Positions 51,421-61,134 are shown, counted from the first letter of the stretch. The stretch: DNA of 64,000 nt from Actinokineospora auranticolor (GCF_002934265.1 NZ_PTIX01000001.1:310001-374000); one strand, 5' to 3'. Notes: generated from the sequence alone by a model not told the origin. A program made the numbers and translations.

Positions 51421-52560
51421 GTGTCCAGGTCGAGGGGGATCGAGCCGGTCGTGCTCGGGGCGGTCGCCGTGCTCGGCTGCTTCCTGCCCCGCGACGCGCC
51501 CAGCCGCCACATGTGGGAGTGGGCCGGGATCGGCACTGTGCCGCCGCTGGTGTCCTCCGCTGTCCTGGCGGCGTTGTGCCTGGTGGCGTTCGTGGTGCGG
51601 CCGCGGTGGCCGTTGTACGTGGTGGCGGCGGTGGCGTGGTCGCTGCGCTCGCTGTGGCCGCCGTTGGTGGTGGCGTCCTATTCGGCCGCGGTGGGCGCAC
51701 GGCGACCGGGACACGTGTTCGCGCTGACCGTGGCTGGGACGGCGCTGGCGGTGCTGCCGGAATACGTCGGCGTCGGGGTATCGGACCTGCCACCGTCGAT
51801 GCTGGTCACGTCGTTCGGCAGTGCCGCCCTGTTCGTGTGGTTGCCCGCCGCGGTAGGGTTGTGGGTGTCGGCGCGGCGGCAGGCGGTGGCGGCCGCGCTG
51901 GAGGCCGTGCGCCGTCAGGCCACCGAGTTCGCGGAGAAGGTGCGGCGGGTCAGGGGCGCCGAGCGGGCTCGGATCGCGCGTGACCTGCACGATGTGGTCG
52001 CGCACCGGGTGTCGCTGATGGTCCTGCACGCGGGCGCGCTGGAGGTGAACGCCCGGGACCCGGAGACCGCCGACGCCGCCGGGCTGATCCGCTCCACCGG
52101 CCGGGAGGCGTTGTCGCAGCTGCGGGACGTGCTCGGGCTGCTCAACGCGGACGACGAACCGGGGGAGCGCCGACCGGCCGCGACCCTGTCCGATGTGGAC
52201 GAACTGGTGGCGCGGTCGCGGGCGGCGGGGGTCCCGGTGACCCGGCGGGACGAGGGAGAGCCGCGGGACCTGCCGTTGGTGGTGGAACACGCGGGTTACC
52301 GGGTCGTCCAGGAGGCGCTGACGAACGTGCACAAGCACGCGGGTTCGGCGGAGACCGAGGTCGTGCTGCGGTACTCCGCGGCGGCGTTGGAGATCGAGGT
52401 GGGCAACCGCGCGGGCGAACCCGCGGACCCGCTGCCCGGCAGCGGACTCGGGTTGGTCGGCCTGCGCGAGCGGGTCGAACTCCTCGGGGGCGAGTTCACC
52501 GCGGGGCCGCGACCGGACGGGTTCGTGGTGTCCGCCCGGATCCCGGTGCGCGCCCGGTGA
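51421..52560 (+). CDS. Histidine kinase, HisKA_3 type (module 1)
   Basis: 379 residues. Several membrane helices in the first ~170 residues precede the dimerisation helix with the phospho-accepting His in ERARIARDLHDVVAHRVSLM (about residue 190). The ATPase domain ends with GSGLGLVGLRERVELLGG. GTG 51421 lies just after a TAGCCT box and may be leaderless. It is divergent from the ABC transporter, which is the usual arrangement for antibiotic- or envelope-stress sensing. Confidence 0.9.
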   Translation: MSRSRGIEPVVLGAVAVLGCFLPRDAPSRHMWEWAGIGTVPPLVSSAVLAALCLVAFVVRPRWPLYVVAAVAWSLRSLWPPLVVASYSAAVGARRPGHVFALTVAGTALAVLPEYVGVGVSDLPPSMLVTSFGSAALFVWLPAAVGLWVSARRQAVAAALEAVRRQATEFAEKVRRVRGAERARIARDLHDVVAHRVSLMVLHAGALEVNARDPETADAAGLIRSTGREALSQLRDVLGLLNADDEPGERRPAATLSDVDELVARSRAAGVPVTRRDEGEPRDLPLVVEHAGYRVVQEALTNVHKHAGSAETEVVLRYSAAALEIEVGNRAGEPADPLPGSGLGLVGLRERVELLGGEFTAGPRPDGFVVSARIPVRAR

Positions 52561-53207
52561 TCCGACTGCTGCTCGTGGACGACGAGGAACTGGTGCGGGC
52601 GGGGCTGCGCATGATCCTCACCTCGGCCGACGACATCACCGTCGTGGCTGAGGCCGCCGACGGCCGCGCGGCGCTGGACGCCGTCGCCGCGCACCACCCC
52701 GACGTCGTGCTCATGGACATCCGGATGCCCGGCGTGGACGGGCTCACCGCGCTCACCGAGCTGCGTCGCGCGGGGAACTCGGTGAAGGTCGTCGTGCTGA
52801 CCACCTTCGACCTCGACGACCACGTCCACCACGCCTTGTGCGCCGGGGCGTCCGGGTTCCTGCTCAAGGACGTGCCTCCCCGCGACCTGATCACCGCCGT
52901 GCGCACGGTGGCGGCGGGCTCGGCGATGCTCGCCCCGACGGTGACCAAGCGGCTCATCGCGGCGTTCGCCGAGCGGCACCCGGCCCGCGCGCGCGAGGCC
53001 CGGCACCGGCTCGCCGTGCTGACCGACCGCGAGCGGGCCGTGGTCCGACTGGTCGCCCGGGGCCTGCCCAACGCCGAGATCGGCCGCGACCTGGCGATGA
53101 GCGAGGCGACCGTCAAGGCCCACGTCAGCCGCGCCCTGGCCAAACTCGGCATGACCAACCGGGTCCAGGCCGCGATCCTCGCCCACGACGCGGGCCTGGA
53201 CGCCTAG
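52557..53207 (+). CDS. LuxR-type response regulator (module 1)
   Basis: 216 residues. The receiver domain has the acidic pair DDEE, phospho-Asp in VVLMDIRMPG and Lys in FLLKDVPP. The C-terminal LuxR helix-turn-helix is LVARGLPNAEIGRDLAMSEATVKAHVSRALAKLGM. GTG 52557 overlaps the kinase stop. The TAG stop coincides with the TA duplication of a dead IS element. Confidence 0.92.
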   Translation: MIRLLLVDDEELVRAGLRMILTSADDITVVAEAADGRAALDAVAAHHPDVVLMDIRMPGVDGLTALTELRRAGNSVKVVVLTTFDLDDHVHHALCAGASGFLLKDVPPRDLITAVRTVAAGSAMLAPTVTKRLIAAFAERHPARAREARHRLAVLTDRERAVVRLVARGLPNAEIGRDLAMSEATVKAHVSRALAKLGMTNRVQAAILAHDAGLDA

Positions 53208-53684
53208 TGCCGCATCTCGGAAGGTTGACCCGTTGATCGGTGTGGTGGTCCGGGCTGGTCCTCTCGTGTCGAGCGGGTGGTGGTCGTGGGTGTTCGTCCG
53301 GGGTGTTGGTCGGGTCGTCGTCCACACTGCGCGACCATCCGCCCGCCGACGGCCGGGCGATCCGTGTCGACGAGTTCGGGCCGCTCACCCTCGCGCCCCG
53401 CAAGGGGCACGGCATGGCGACCGAGTGGACCACTGCGGCGATTGCGCGCCACCTACAACCGACGGCACGGCGTCACGCACCTGCTCGCCGCACTCGACCT
53501 GACCACGGGGCTACCTCACCCTCAACGGCTCCGATCACCACAGCCACCCCGAGCAGAACGCCGCGATCGCGGCCTACATACGCCGACGCAACGCCCGAGC
53601 CAGACCCAAGACCGGCCTCGCCACCGACTCACCCATCCGCACCGGGACCCACTACCCGATCAAGGTCGCGTGACGCGGCACTAG
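53205..53684 (+). mobile_element. IS630-type element remnant
   Basis: The ends are GTGCCGC and GCGGCAC inverted repeats flanked by TA on both sides, the target duplication of the IS630/Tc1 group. Inside are out-of-frame transposase pieces: VDEFGPLTLAPRKGHGMA, RATYNRRHGVTHLLAALDL and a C-terminal NAAIAAYIRRRNARARPKTG...SPIRTGTHYPIKVA. The middle of the gene is missing and at least two frameshifts separate the pieces, so it is inactive. Confidence 0.82.
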
Positions 53685-53907
53685 CGGTCACCGCCCAGCC
53701 GCGGTTTCGCCTCGAGCCGACGAATCTTCGCCACTGCACCCGGATTGGTGCGCCGCTCCTGCCGTTGCTCCGTCGGTTCCGTGCGTCGATGCGGCATCGT
53801 GGCGATCGACGTGGGTCCGAGGGGCAGGCCGCGTGAACCGTGAGCCCACAACGTGAAACCCGAGCCGGGAAAGCGGTTGCGGGAGCGGCGGGTGACGGTT
53901 ACCCGGG

Positions 53908-54573
53908 CTAGGTCGGGACGCAGACGCCGGTTCGCCAGGCCCAGGCGGCGACCTCGACGCGGTTGCGGGTGCCCAGTTTGCGTTGGGCGTTGGACAGGTG
54001 GGTCTTCACCGTCGCCTGGGTGACGTGCAGGCGCGTGGCGATCTCCTCGTTCTGGTGGCCCTTGGCGACGAGCCGGACGACGTCCAGTTCGCGTTCGGTC
54101 AGCGGTTCGGTGGGGTCCGGCTCCGGGGTGGTCTCCGTGGTGCGGCTCGGGGCGAGGTGAGCGAGCAGGCGCACGGTGACGGCGGGGGAGACCAGCGTCG
54201 TCCCGGCCGCGGCGGCGCGGACGGCCTCGACCAGCAGCGCGGGGGACATGTCCTTGAGCAGGAAGCCGCAGGCGCCGTTGCGGAGCGCGCGGTAGACGTA
54301 CTCGTCGAGGTCGAAGGTGGTGGCGATGAGGACGTTGAGCGGGGCCCGCACCCCGGCGCCCGCCAGCAGCCGGGTGGCCTCGAGACCGTCGAGGTGGGGC
54401 ATGCGGATGTCGAGCAGGCACACGTCCGGGCGCAGCCTGCGGGCCTCGTCCACGGCGGCGCGGCCGTCGGCGACCTCGGCGACGACGGTCATGTCGGGCT
54501 GCGCGGCGAGGATCATCCGAAAGGCGGAGCGGACCATGTCCTGGTCGTCGGCGATGAGGATGCGGATGGTCAC
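53908..54573 (-). CDS. LuxR-type response regulator (module 2)
   Basis: 221 residues. Receiver domain with DDQD, phospho-Asp in VCLLDIRMPH and Lys in FLLKDMSP. The LuxR helix-turn-helix is LVAKGHQNEEIATRLHVTQATVKTHLSNAQRKLG. The GTG start at 54573 overlaps the kinase stop (GTGA). It is paralogous to the regulator at 52557 and points the other way. Confidence 0.92.
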   Translation of the reverse strand: MTIRILIADDQDMVRSAFRMILAAQPDMTVVAEVADGRAAVDEARRLRPDVCLLDIRMPHLDGLEATRLLAGAGVRAPLNVLIATTFDLDEYVYRALRNGACGFLLKDMSPALLVEAVRAAAAGTTLVSPAVTVRLLAHLAPSRTTETTPEPDPTEPLTERELDVVRLVAKGHQNEEIATRLHVTQATVKTHLSNAQRKLGTRNRVEVAAWAWRTGVCVPT

Positions 54574-55706
54574 GGCGCGCTCACCATGGCCGGGAGGACC
54601 GCCCGCACCCGCCAGCCGTCGGTGGTCGCCCCGGCGGTAAGGCTGCCGCCCACCGCGGTCACCCGTTCGGTGAGGCCGACAAGGCCGTGCCCGTCCTGGG
54701 GCCGCGGCTCGTCGGGCTGGCCGCCGTCGTTGGTGACGCTGAGTTCGAAGCGGCTCTCCGGTCCGGGGCGGGCCACGATCTCGACGCGGGTCGCGGTGGG
54801 GGCGTGGCGCAGGACGTTGGTCAACGACTCCAGCACGACGTGCTGGGCGGCGTTGACCGTCGGGTGCGGGAGCATCAGATCGGCCACCCCCGGGTCGAGC
54901 GCGGTGGTCGGGGTCGGCCCGGCGAAGCCCGCGACGGCGGCGGCGACGACCTCGGTCAAGGTGGTCACGGGGTGCTCCGGGGCCTTGCCACGCATGACCG
55001 TGACCATGGTGCGCATGGAGGCCAGGGCGCGGGAGCCCGCCTGCTCGATACCGGCGAGCATGGCGTCCAGGTCTTCCGGGTCGGGTGGCACGCCCGCCGC
55101 GGTGACGTAGCGGACGGCCTTGGTCTGGGCGACGATCGCGGTGACGTGGTGGGCGACGAAGTCGTGCAGGTCGCGCGCGTAAGCCAGGCGCTGGGCCTGG
55201 CGGGCGAGCTCGTAGGCGTCCGCGCGGCGCCGGTCGTGCAGCCGCAGGTACAGGCCGAGCAGGCCGATGAACCAGATGCCGACGCAGAGAATGCCGATCA
55301 GGACGCCCTTGTGGTGGGTCTCCGCGGGGTCCAGCCGCAGGGGCAGGGTGGCGATCACCGTGGCCAACCCGAACGCGAACCCCGCCGCGCGCAGCGGCGC
55401 GCACTGCACGATGACGCGCGCCAGCAGCCAGTACAGCGCGGCCGCCTCGATCGTGCCGAACGTGTTGTCCGGCCGCGCGGAGACGAACAGGCAGACGGTG
55501 GTGAACGTCCCCGACGCGCCCACCACCGTCAGTACCTGACCCGTGCGCGCGGTTGCCGACATCAGGGCCAGTGCGGGTAGCACCCCGCACACCACGAGCC
55601 CCACCCCGATGGGGACCGTGGGCGCGGACAGCCCTTCGATGATCAGCGCGAATCCCGCCGCGGCCAAGACGACCGCGATCGTGATCCGGATCCACACCTC
55701 TCGCAC
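54570..55706 (-). CDS. Histidine kinase, HisKA_3 type (module 2)
   Basis: 378 residues from GTG 55706. Five or so membrane helices in the first ~170 residues precede the His-box RLAYARDLHDFVAHHVTAIV and an ATPase domain ending DGHGLVGLTERVTAVGG. It is divergent from the second ABC transporter. Confidence 0.9.
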   Translation of the reverse strand: MREVWIRITIAVVLAAAGFALIIEGLSAPTVPIGVGLVVCGVLPALALMSATARTGQVLTVVGASGTFTTVCLFVSARPDNTFGTIEAAALYWLLARVIVQCAPLRAAGFAFGLATVIATLPLRLDPAETHHKGVLIGILCVGIWFIGLLGLYLRLHDRRRADAYELARQAQRLAYARDLHDFVAHHVTAIVAQTKAVRYVTAAGVPPDPEDLDAMLAGIEQAGSRALASMRTMVTVMRGKAPEHPVTTLTEVVAAAVAGFAGPTPTTALDPGVADLMLPHPTVNAAQHVVLESLTNVLRHAPTATRVEIVARPGPESRFELSVTNDGGQPDEPRPQDGHGLVGLTERVTAVGGSLTAGATTDGWRVRAVLPAMVSAP

Positions 55707-56049
55707 ACGGCCAACGCTACGGCGACCAGTGGTGCCCCCACCTCCTTCTTTCGGCTGACCCTTGGCGAGTGACCGCGGCGTCCTCAGCGGGCCCGGCGCC
55801 GGGCCGCCGCGCCGGGATCGGGGGAGAACAGCAGGTGGCGGGGCGGTCGGCGGTGTCCGGTGTGGACTGCCTCGCCTCATTCGATCGGTCGAGTGGACGG
55901 TTGTCCCGGCCGGGTGGATCGAGTCCCGGGTGCGCGTCTCGGCCATTCGGTTGAGTCGGGCCTCCGAAGATCAGCGGTGTGGAGGAGGTGGCGGGACGGC
56001 GGGCCGGTGGATGCTCGCCAGGCACAACCGAAACGACACGGGGGAGCGG
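55707..56049. other. Intergenic region between kinase 2 and ABC transporter 2
   Basis: 343 bases with no convincing coding frame. It should hold the divergent promoters and the response regulator site. I see no clear direct or inverted repeat of useful length. Confidence 0.5.
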
Positions 56050-56793
56050 ATGAGTGACGTGGTGGCCGAGGTGCACGACCTCGGGAAGGTGCACGGCGGC
56101 GGATCGGCGCGCGTCGTGGCCCTGGACGGGGTGACGGCCGCGTTCCGGAAGGGGGAGTTCACGGCGGTCATGGGGCCGTCGGGGTCGGGGAAGTCGACCC
56201 TGCTGCACTGCCTGGCCGGGTTGGACACCCCGACCTCGGGTGCCGTGCGGGTCGGCGGGACGGACCTGTCCACCCTCGACGACGACCGGCTCACCCGGCT
56301 GCGGCGGGAGCGGATCGGGTTCGTGTTCCAGTCGTTCAACCTGGTGCCGACACTCACCGCCTGGGAGAACATCACCCTGCCGCTGACCATGGGCGGGGTG
56401 CGACCGGACCGGGACTGGGTCGAGGGGATCGTGGCCGCGGTCGGGCTGTCGGACCGGCTGCACCACCGGCCCGCGGAGCTGTCCGGCGGGCAGCAGCAGC
56501 GCGTGGCCTGCGCCCGGGCCATGGCGACACGGCCGGACATCATCGTGGCCGACGAACCCACGGGCAATCTCGACACCCGCTCCGGCGCCGCGGTCCTGGG
56601 CCTGCTGGCCGGCTGCGCGCGCCAGTGGAACCAGGCGGTCCTCATGGTCACCCACGACCCTATGGCCGCCGCCCACACCGACCGCATCCTGTTCCTCACC
56701 GACGGCAGGCTCGCCGACGAGATGCCCGCGCCGACCGCGGACCGCGTGCTCGACCGCATGCGCGACCTCGACCCGGAGGCGGCTCATGGCTGA
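56050..56793 (+). CDS. ABC transporter ATPase (module 2)
   Basis: 247 residues. Walker [11 protein letters not shown]-loop FQSFNLVPTLTAWENI, signature [15 protein letters not shown], Walker B IIVADEPTGNLD and H-loop LMVTHDP. ATG 56050 follows GGGGGAGCGG. Close paralogue of the ATPase at 50552-51289. Confidence 0.93.
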   Translation: MSDVVAEVHDLGKVHGGGSARVVALDGVTAAFRKGEFTAVMGPSGSGKSTLLHCLAGLDTPTSGAVRVGGTDLSTLDDDRLTRLRRERIGFVFQSFNLVPTLTAWENITLPLTMGGVRPDRDWVEGIVAAVGLSDRLHHRPAELSGGQQQRVACARAMATRPDIIVADEPTGNLDTRSGAAVLGLLAGCARQWNQAVLMVTHDPMAAAHTDRILFLTDGRLADEMPAPTADRVLDRMRDLDPEAAHG

Positions 56794-56835
56794 GCTGTGC
56801 CGTCCACCGGGTTCGCGTTGTCAGGCGGGGGAGTG

Positions 56836-59190
56836 ATGATGAGGTACGCGGTAAGGGCCGTGGTGGCGGCCAAGGCGCGGTATGTGTTGCCCGCCATCGG
56901 GATCGTGCTCGGGGTGGCGTTCGTCGTGTCCGCCCTGGTGTACGGGGAGGCCGTTCGCGCGATGGCCGAACGGGACGCGGCGCTGGCGGACGTGTCCGTC
57001 GAGGTCGGTCCCGATCGGACCGAAACTCCACTCGACTCGGCGTTGGTGCGCAGGTTGGCGCAGGTGCCCGGGGTCGCTGGTGTGCGGCCGATCGCGCGGG
57101 GTTGGGCGTTCCTGGTCGACCGCGAGGGCGGTACCGACCGGGCGGCGGCGACCAACTACCTGCCGTCCCGACACACCCTCGACGCCGGGCAGGCTCCCCA
57201 GGGCGCCAACGAGGTCGTGCTCGATGACAAGGCCGGGTACTCCGTTGGTGACCGCGTGCGGATCGTGGTCAACGGGGTTGTCCGCGATGTTCGGGTCTCG
57301 GGGACCACCGCCGCGTCGCGGTCGCTCATCGTCCTCGACACCGCGACCGCGCGGAAGGACTTCGCGGCGGCGCCGGACGCCTACACCGAGGTCGACCTCG
57401 TGGCCGCTGCGGGGACCTCGGAAAGCGCGCTCCTGGCCGCGGTCAAGGAGGTGTTGCCGGATGAGTTCGGTGCCGTGTCCGGGACGGAACTCGCCGCGTC
57501 CGCGCAGGCCGACGCGGAGAAGATCACCGAGATCCTCCTCGGGTTCGCCGCCATCGCGCTGTTCGTGGCGTGCTTCCTCATCGCCAACACGTTCACCATG
57601 CTCTCCACCGCGCGCGCACGGGAGAACGCCCTTCTCCGGGCGATCGGCGCGTCCCGGCGCGCGGTCTTGCGGCGGGTGCTGGCCGAGGCCGCGGTGCTCG
57701 GGGTCATCGCCACGGTTCCCGGCTATGTCGTCGGCATCGGGGGAGCCGCGCTCCTGGGGAATCTCTTCTCCGACGGACCGCCGCTGCAAGCCCTGGCTCT
57801 GACGCCGATTCTCGTGGCCCTGTGCGTGGGGCTCGGTGTCACGGTCGTGGCCGCCTACCTGCCCGCGCGTCGCGCCGCCGCCATCCCGCCGATCGCCGCA
57901 CTCCGCACCGGGCTGCCGGTCGACCAGCGGAGTCTCAACCGCAGGTCCGTTGTGGGCGCCATCAGCACGGCCGCCGGTCTTGCCGCGATCTGTGCCACGC
58001 CCCAGACCTGGGAGCTGATCTACCTTGGCGCGCCGCTGCTCATGCTCGGCCTCATCGCGCTCACCCCGTGGCTCGGTCTGCGCCTCACCGCGCTCATCCG
58101 GCGTCCGCTGACCCGGCTCGCCGGGCCACGGGCGACGCTGGCGGTGGAGAACGCCCGCCGGGTCCCACGACGGACCGCGGCCACGGCCAACGCGCTGATG
58201 GTCGGCTTGGCCATCTGCGCCGCCGCCACCGTCCCGCTGGCCTCGCTCGCCGCCGAGGCGGAGCGGGCCGCCGACACCGGGGACACCGCCGACCTCAGGA
58301 TCACCCCGGTCGACTTCGCTGCCCTGGCACCCGACACGGCTGCCCGGGTCGCGGCGGTGCCCGGGGTCCGGCTGGTGTCGCCGGTCGGGAACGCCCACCT
58401 GGACCTCGGGGGTGGGCGGGCGCTCGACGCCGCGGTGGTCGACCCGGTGAGCCTGCCCCAGTTCGTTCCCGTCACCGTGCGCGCCGGGGTGTTAGGCAGT
58501 CTCGACCACGCCATCGCCGTCACCACCGAGACCGCGACGCGACGCCAGTGGGCTGTTGGTACACGGGTTTCCACGTACACCGTGGCCGCGATCGTGGACC
58601 TGCCCGCCGGGTTCGGGCACGACGCGTTGGTCGCGAGTGATCCCGACGGACAGCCGCCCGCCTCGATCCTCGTCCGCGCCGATCCGGGCCAGGCCGACGC
58701 CGTCCGCGACCGGATCCGGGCCGCGCTGGACAACCCGACGGTACGGGTGCACACCCGCACCGAGTACCGCGAGGCCGCGGCCGAGCCGTACCGGCGGTTC
58801 CTCGGGATCCTCTACGCGCTGCTCGGCGCCGCCGTGCTCATCGGCGCGCTGGCGGTGGCCACCACCATGACAATGTCCACAGTGGAGCGAACCAGGGAGG
58901 TCGGGTTGCTCCGCGCCATCGGTATGACCCGCGCCCACGTTCGCGCGGCGTTCCGGTGGGAGTCCGTCGTGGTCGCGCTCCTCGCCGCCGTTGTGGGGTT
59001 GCCCGCCGGGGTGCTGATCGGCTCCTCCGCCGTCTGGGGACAGGACAGCGTCGCGCTGGCGATCCCTTGGCCGACGCTCGGGTTGTTCGTAGTGCTCACC
59101 GCCATCATCGGCGTGGTCGCAGCAGCGTGGCCAGCCTGGCGAGCGAGCCGGTTACCCGTGCTGGACGCCCTGCGCTCGGACACCGAGTGA
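56836..59190 (+). CDS. FtsX-type ABC transporter permease (module 2)
   Basis: 784 residues with the same two-domain FtsX layout as the module 1 permease: ENALLRAIGASRRAVLRR and REVGLLRAIGMTRAHVR lie beside the membrane helices, with large external loops between. ATG 56836 (or the next codon, ATG 56839) follows GGGGGAGTG, 42 bases after the ATPase stop. Confidence 0.88.
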   Translation: MMRYAVRAVVAAKARYVLPAIGIVLGVAFVVSALVYGEAVRAMAERDAALADVSVEVGPDRTETPLDSALVRRLAQVPGVAGVRPIARGWAFLVDREGGTDRAAATNYLPSRHTLDAGQAPQGANEVVLDDKAGYSVGDRVRIVVNGVVRDVRVSGTTAASRSLIVLDTATARKDFAAAPDAYTEVDLVAAAGTSESALLAAVKEVLPDEFGAVSGTELAASAQADAEKITEILLGFAAIALFVACFLIANTFTMLSTARARENALLRAIGASRRAVLRRVLAEAAVLGVIATVPGYVVGIGGAALLGNLFSDGPPLQALALTPILVALCVGLGVTVVAAYLPARRAAAIPPIAALRTGLPVDQRSLNRRSVVGAISTAAGLAAICATPQTWELIYLGAPLLMLGLIALTPWLGLRLTALIRRPLTRLAGPRATLAVENARRVPRRTAATANALMVGLAICAAATVPLASLAAEAERAADTGDTADLRITPVDFAALAPDTAARVAAVPGVRLVSPVGNAHLDLGGGRALDAAVVDPVSLPQFVPVTVRAGVLGSLDHAIAVTTETATRRQWAVGTRVSTYTVAAIVDLPAGFGHDALVASDPDGQPPASILVRADPGQADAVRDRIRAALDNPTVRVHTRTEYREAAAEPYRRFLGILYALLGAAVLIGALAVATTMTMSTVERTREVGLLRAIGMTRAHVRAAFRWESVVVALLAAVVGLPAGVLIGSSAVWGQDSVALAIPWPTLGLFVVLTAIIGVVAAAWPAWRASRLPVLDALRSDTE

Positions 59191-59256
59191 ACGAGCGGGC
59201 GCGCGCCGGGCGCCTTACCGCGGTCCCGACCATGGTCGCGGTGGACGGGGGCGACG

Positions 59257-59697
59257 ATGGCGGGCCGGTTCTGTGGCGGGTCGTTCGGTAGCGGGTCGGG
59301 TGTGTTCCGGCGCAAGCCGATCGACCGGATCGAGGGCGAGCCCGGTGGCGGGCTGACCAGGTCGCTGGGGCTGTAGCAACTCACCGCGATCAGGGTGAGC
59401 GGCATCATCGGCGTGGGGGTGTTCTCGCTGGCCGGCACGGTCGCCGACAAGACCGCCGGGCCCGCGGTGGTGCTGTCGTTCCTGATCGCGGGGATCGCCA
59501 GCGCCGCCGCCGCATTCTCCTACGCCGAGTTCGCGGGCCTGATCCCCCGGGCACGGGCAGGGTCGGCCTACACCTACGGCTACGCGGTGCTCAGCGAGAT
59601 CGTCGGCTGGTTCATCGGGTGGGACCTGCTGTTGGAGTACACCGTGATCGTGCCGGTCGTGGCCATCGGCATCAGCGGATACTTCTCCAACACGCAA
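59257..59697 (+). pseudogene. Amino-acid permease (APC family), 5' fragment
   Basis: The frame from ATG 59257 reads GVFRRKPIDRIEGEPGGGLTRSLGL, then a TAG stop at 59374 where homologues have Trp, then QLTAIRVSGIIGVGVFSLAG...YAEFAGLIPRARAGSAYTYGY...GWFIGWDLLLEY up to GISGYFS. These are the first four helices of an APC-family transporter. Homology stops near 59692. The rest of the gene appears at 62722-63428. Confidence 0.8.
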
Positions 59698-59714
59698 ACG
59701 CGGGATCCATCCCC

Positions 59715-59736
59715 ACTCGGAGTATGACGCTCCGTG
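59715..59736 (+). repeat. 22-bp direct repeat, left copy
   Basis: ACTCGGAGTATGACGCTCCG plus TG. It matches the copy at 62675-62696 at 19 of 22 positions, all differences being transitions. Each copy is itself an imperfect hairpin (CGGAG...CTCCG). Confidence 0.75.
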
Positions 59737-59745
59737 GGCCCGCAC

Positions 59746-60355
59746 CGTACTGGCACTCCTACTCCTACGATGCTGTCTCGGCAGCCGCACCTCCGAGGTC
59801 CTGCACGCCACGGGAGGCGACACCACCCGCACCTACACCTAGCCCGCCGCCGGGCAACCGCGACGGAACAGCCTGACCCAGGTCAGCACCACGAAGACCG
59901 GCCAGCCCACCGCAACCGACTCCTTCACCTCACCCACCTGGGTGCCCGGGAGTACGACTCGACCACCGGCCGGTTCGTCTCGGTGGACCCGGTGCTCGAC
60001 ACGTCGAACCCGCAGCAGATGCAGGGCTACACCTACGCCAACAACAACCCGGTCACCTACGCCGACCCGTCCTCTCTTCGTCGATTGCGGTTGCCCATCC
60101 GACAAGTACGGCGCCGACAACATCCTCTACGAGGCCAATGGCAACATACCGCTCACCGCCCAGGACGCGGCCAGGTTGCTCGCGGTCAAACAGCAGAACC
60201 GATGGCAGAAGGCTGCGAAAATATCAGGTAAGGTGGCAAGCGGAAGTCGCCAAACTGCTCCAGGAGTGCACGAAACTCAGCTCGAAGTGCCCCGCCTCCG
60301 CCAGAAAAGCTAAGTCCAACGCCGCTGCTTCGAGACCCCGATCCCGCCCACCACC
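59746..60355 (+). pseudogene. RHS-repeat protein fragment, several frameshifts
   Basis: Pieces of an RHS protein in changing frames: YWHSYSYDAV, then GGDTTRTYT with a stop, then HLGAREYDSTTGRFVSVDPV and YTYANNNPVTYADPS (the RHS-associated core motif), then a linker containing DNILYEANGNIPLTAQDAARL and WQAEVAKLLQECTKLSSKC. At least three frame changes (near 60071, 60225 and 60315) separate the core from the toxin domain that follows. Confidence 0.75.
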
Positions 60356-60937
60356 ATGAAGGACGTCGTCGCTTCGTGGGCAGGCATCCCCAGGGTGATC
60401 CTCGACTGGACCACCCCGATCTTCGACGTCGCCGACTGTGTCGACGATCCCGGGGCCATCAGTTGTGCGGCGGCTGGAGCGGCCTTCCTCCCAGGTGTGG
60501 GCAAGCTGCTGGGCGAGGGCGGCAAGAAGGTACTCGAAGCCAGCGAAGTGGTCGCCGAGGACACGATCAAGGCCGATAATGTTCCTGCGGTCAAGCTGCA
60601 CTCCGATCGAGTAAAGGGAGCGGAGTCGGCGACCATCGACTCTCGTAAACTCACTGAGTATGCGCTCAACCCCGATCACCCGGTCGGTGGGAATAAGGCC
60701 AGAGTGTTCGAGAGTGCCCTTGGCTTCAACCTCTCGAACGCCGACGACCTCATGAACCAGTTGAAGCGCGGAGTGCTCGAGAACCCCGCAGTCGCAGGTA
60801 AGGCGGATCAATACGGCTCTCGGTGCACCGTAGAGATTCCTGTGGTCGGTCCGAAGGGCAACGGTAGGGTGGTCACTGGATGGATGGTGCCCGCCAACGG
60901 AGGTCCGACGACCTCGAATACCTTGTTTGTGAAGTGA
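60356..60937 (+). CDS. RHS-associated toxin C-terminal domain (DUF6883-like)
   Basis: 193 residues open from ATG 60356. The first ~90 residues are a hydrophobic pre-toxin region (DDPGAISCAAAGAAFLPGVGKLLGEGGKK). The end (ATIDSRKLTEYALNPDHPVGGNKARVFESALGF...) matches the DUF6883 pattern found at the tips of polymorphic toxins. It is probably not translated as part of a full RHS protein now. It overlaps the DUF4926-like gene by four bases. Confidence 0.65.
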   Translation: MKDVVASWAGIPRVILDWTTPIFDVADCVDDPGAISCAAAGAAFLPGVGKLLGEGGKKVLEASEVVAEDTIKADNVPAVKLHSDRVKGAESATIDSRKLTEYALNPDHPVGGNKARVFESALGFNLSNADDLMNQLKRGVLENPAVAGKADQYGSRCTVEIPVVGPKGNGRVVTGWMVPANGGPTTSNTLFVK

Positions 60938-61134
60938 TCATCATGTTCAGACAGCTTGATGTGGTTCGCATCAAGACGTCCTCGCCAGAGCATGGCCTCG
61001 ACGCGGGCGCCCGTGGTGTGGTCGTGCAAATCTACGAAGCTCCGGGTCTCGGATACGAGATCGAAGTCGCCGATGAGGACGGACGTACCCGCTACCAGGG
61101 GGCCTTCGCGCCTGAGGACCTTGAGCCTTGGTGA
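60934..61134 (+). CDS. DUF4926-like protein, probable immunity partner
   Basis: 66 residues (GTG 60934, or ATG 60943). LDVVRIKTSSPEHGLDAGARGVVVQIYEAPGLGYEIEVAD is the small beta-barrel pattern of DUF4926, which is often encoded beside DUF6883 domains. Position and overlap with the toxin stop (GTGA) support an immunity role. Confidence 0.7.
   Translation: MIIMFRQLDVVRIKTSSPEHGLDAGARGVVVQIYEAPGLGYEIEVADEDGRTRYQGAFAPEDLEPW

Noticed and set aside
53685..53907. A small leftward protein between the IS remnant and the module 2 regulator
   Set aside because: The 38-codon frame lacks a start signal and looks like random Arg-rich sequence.
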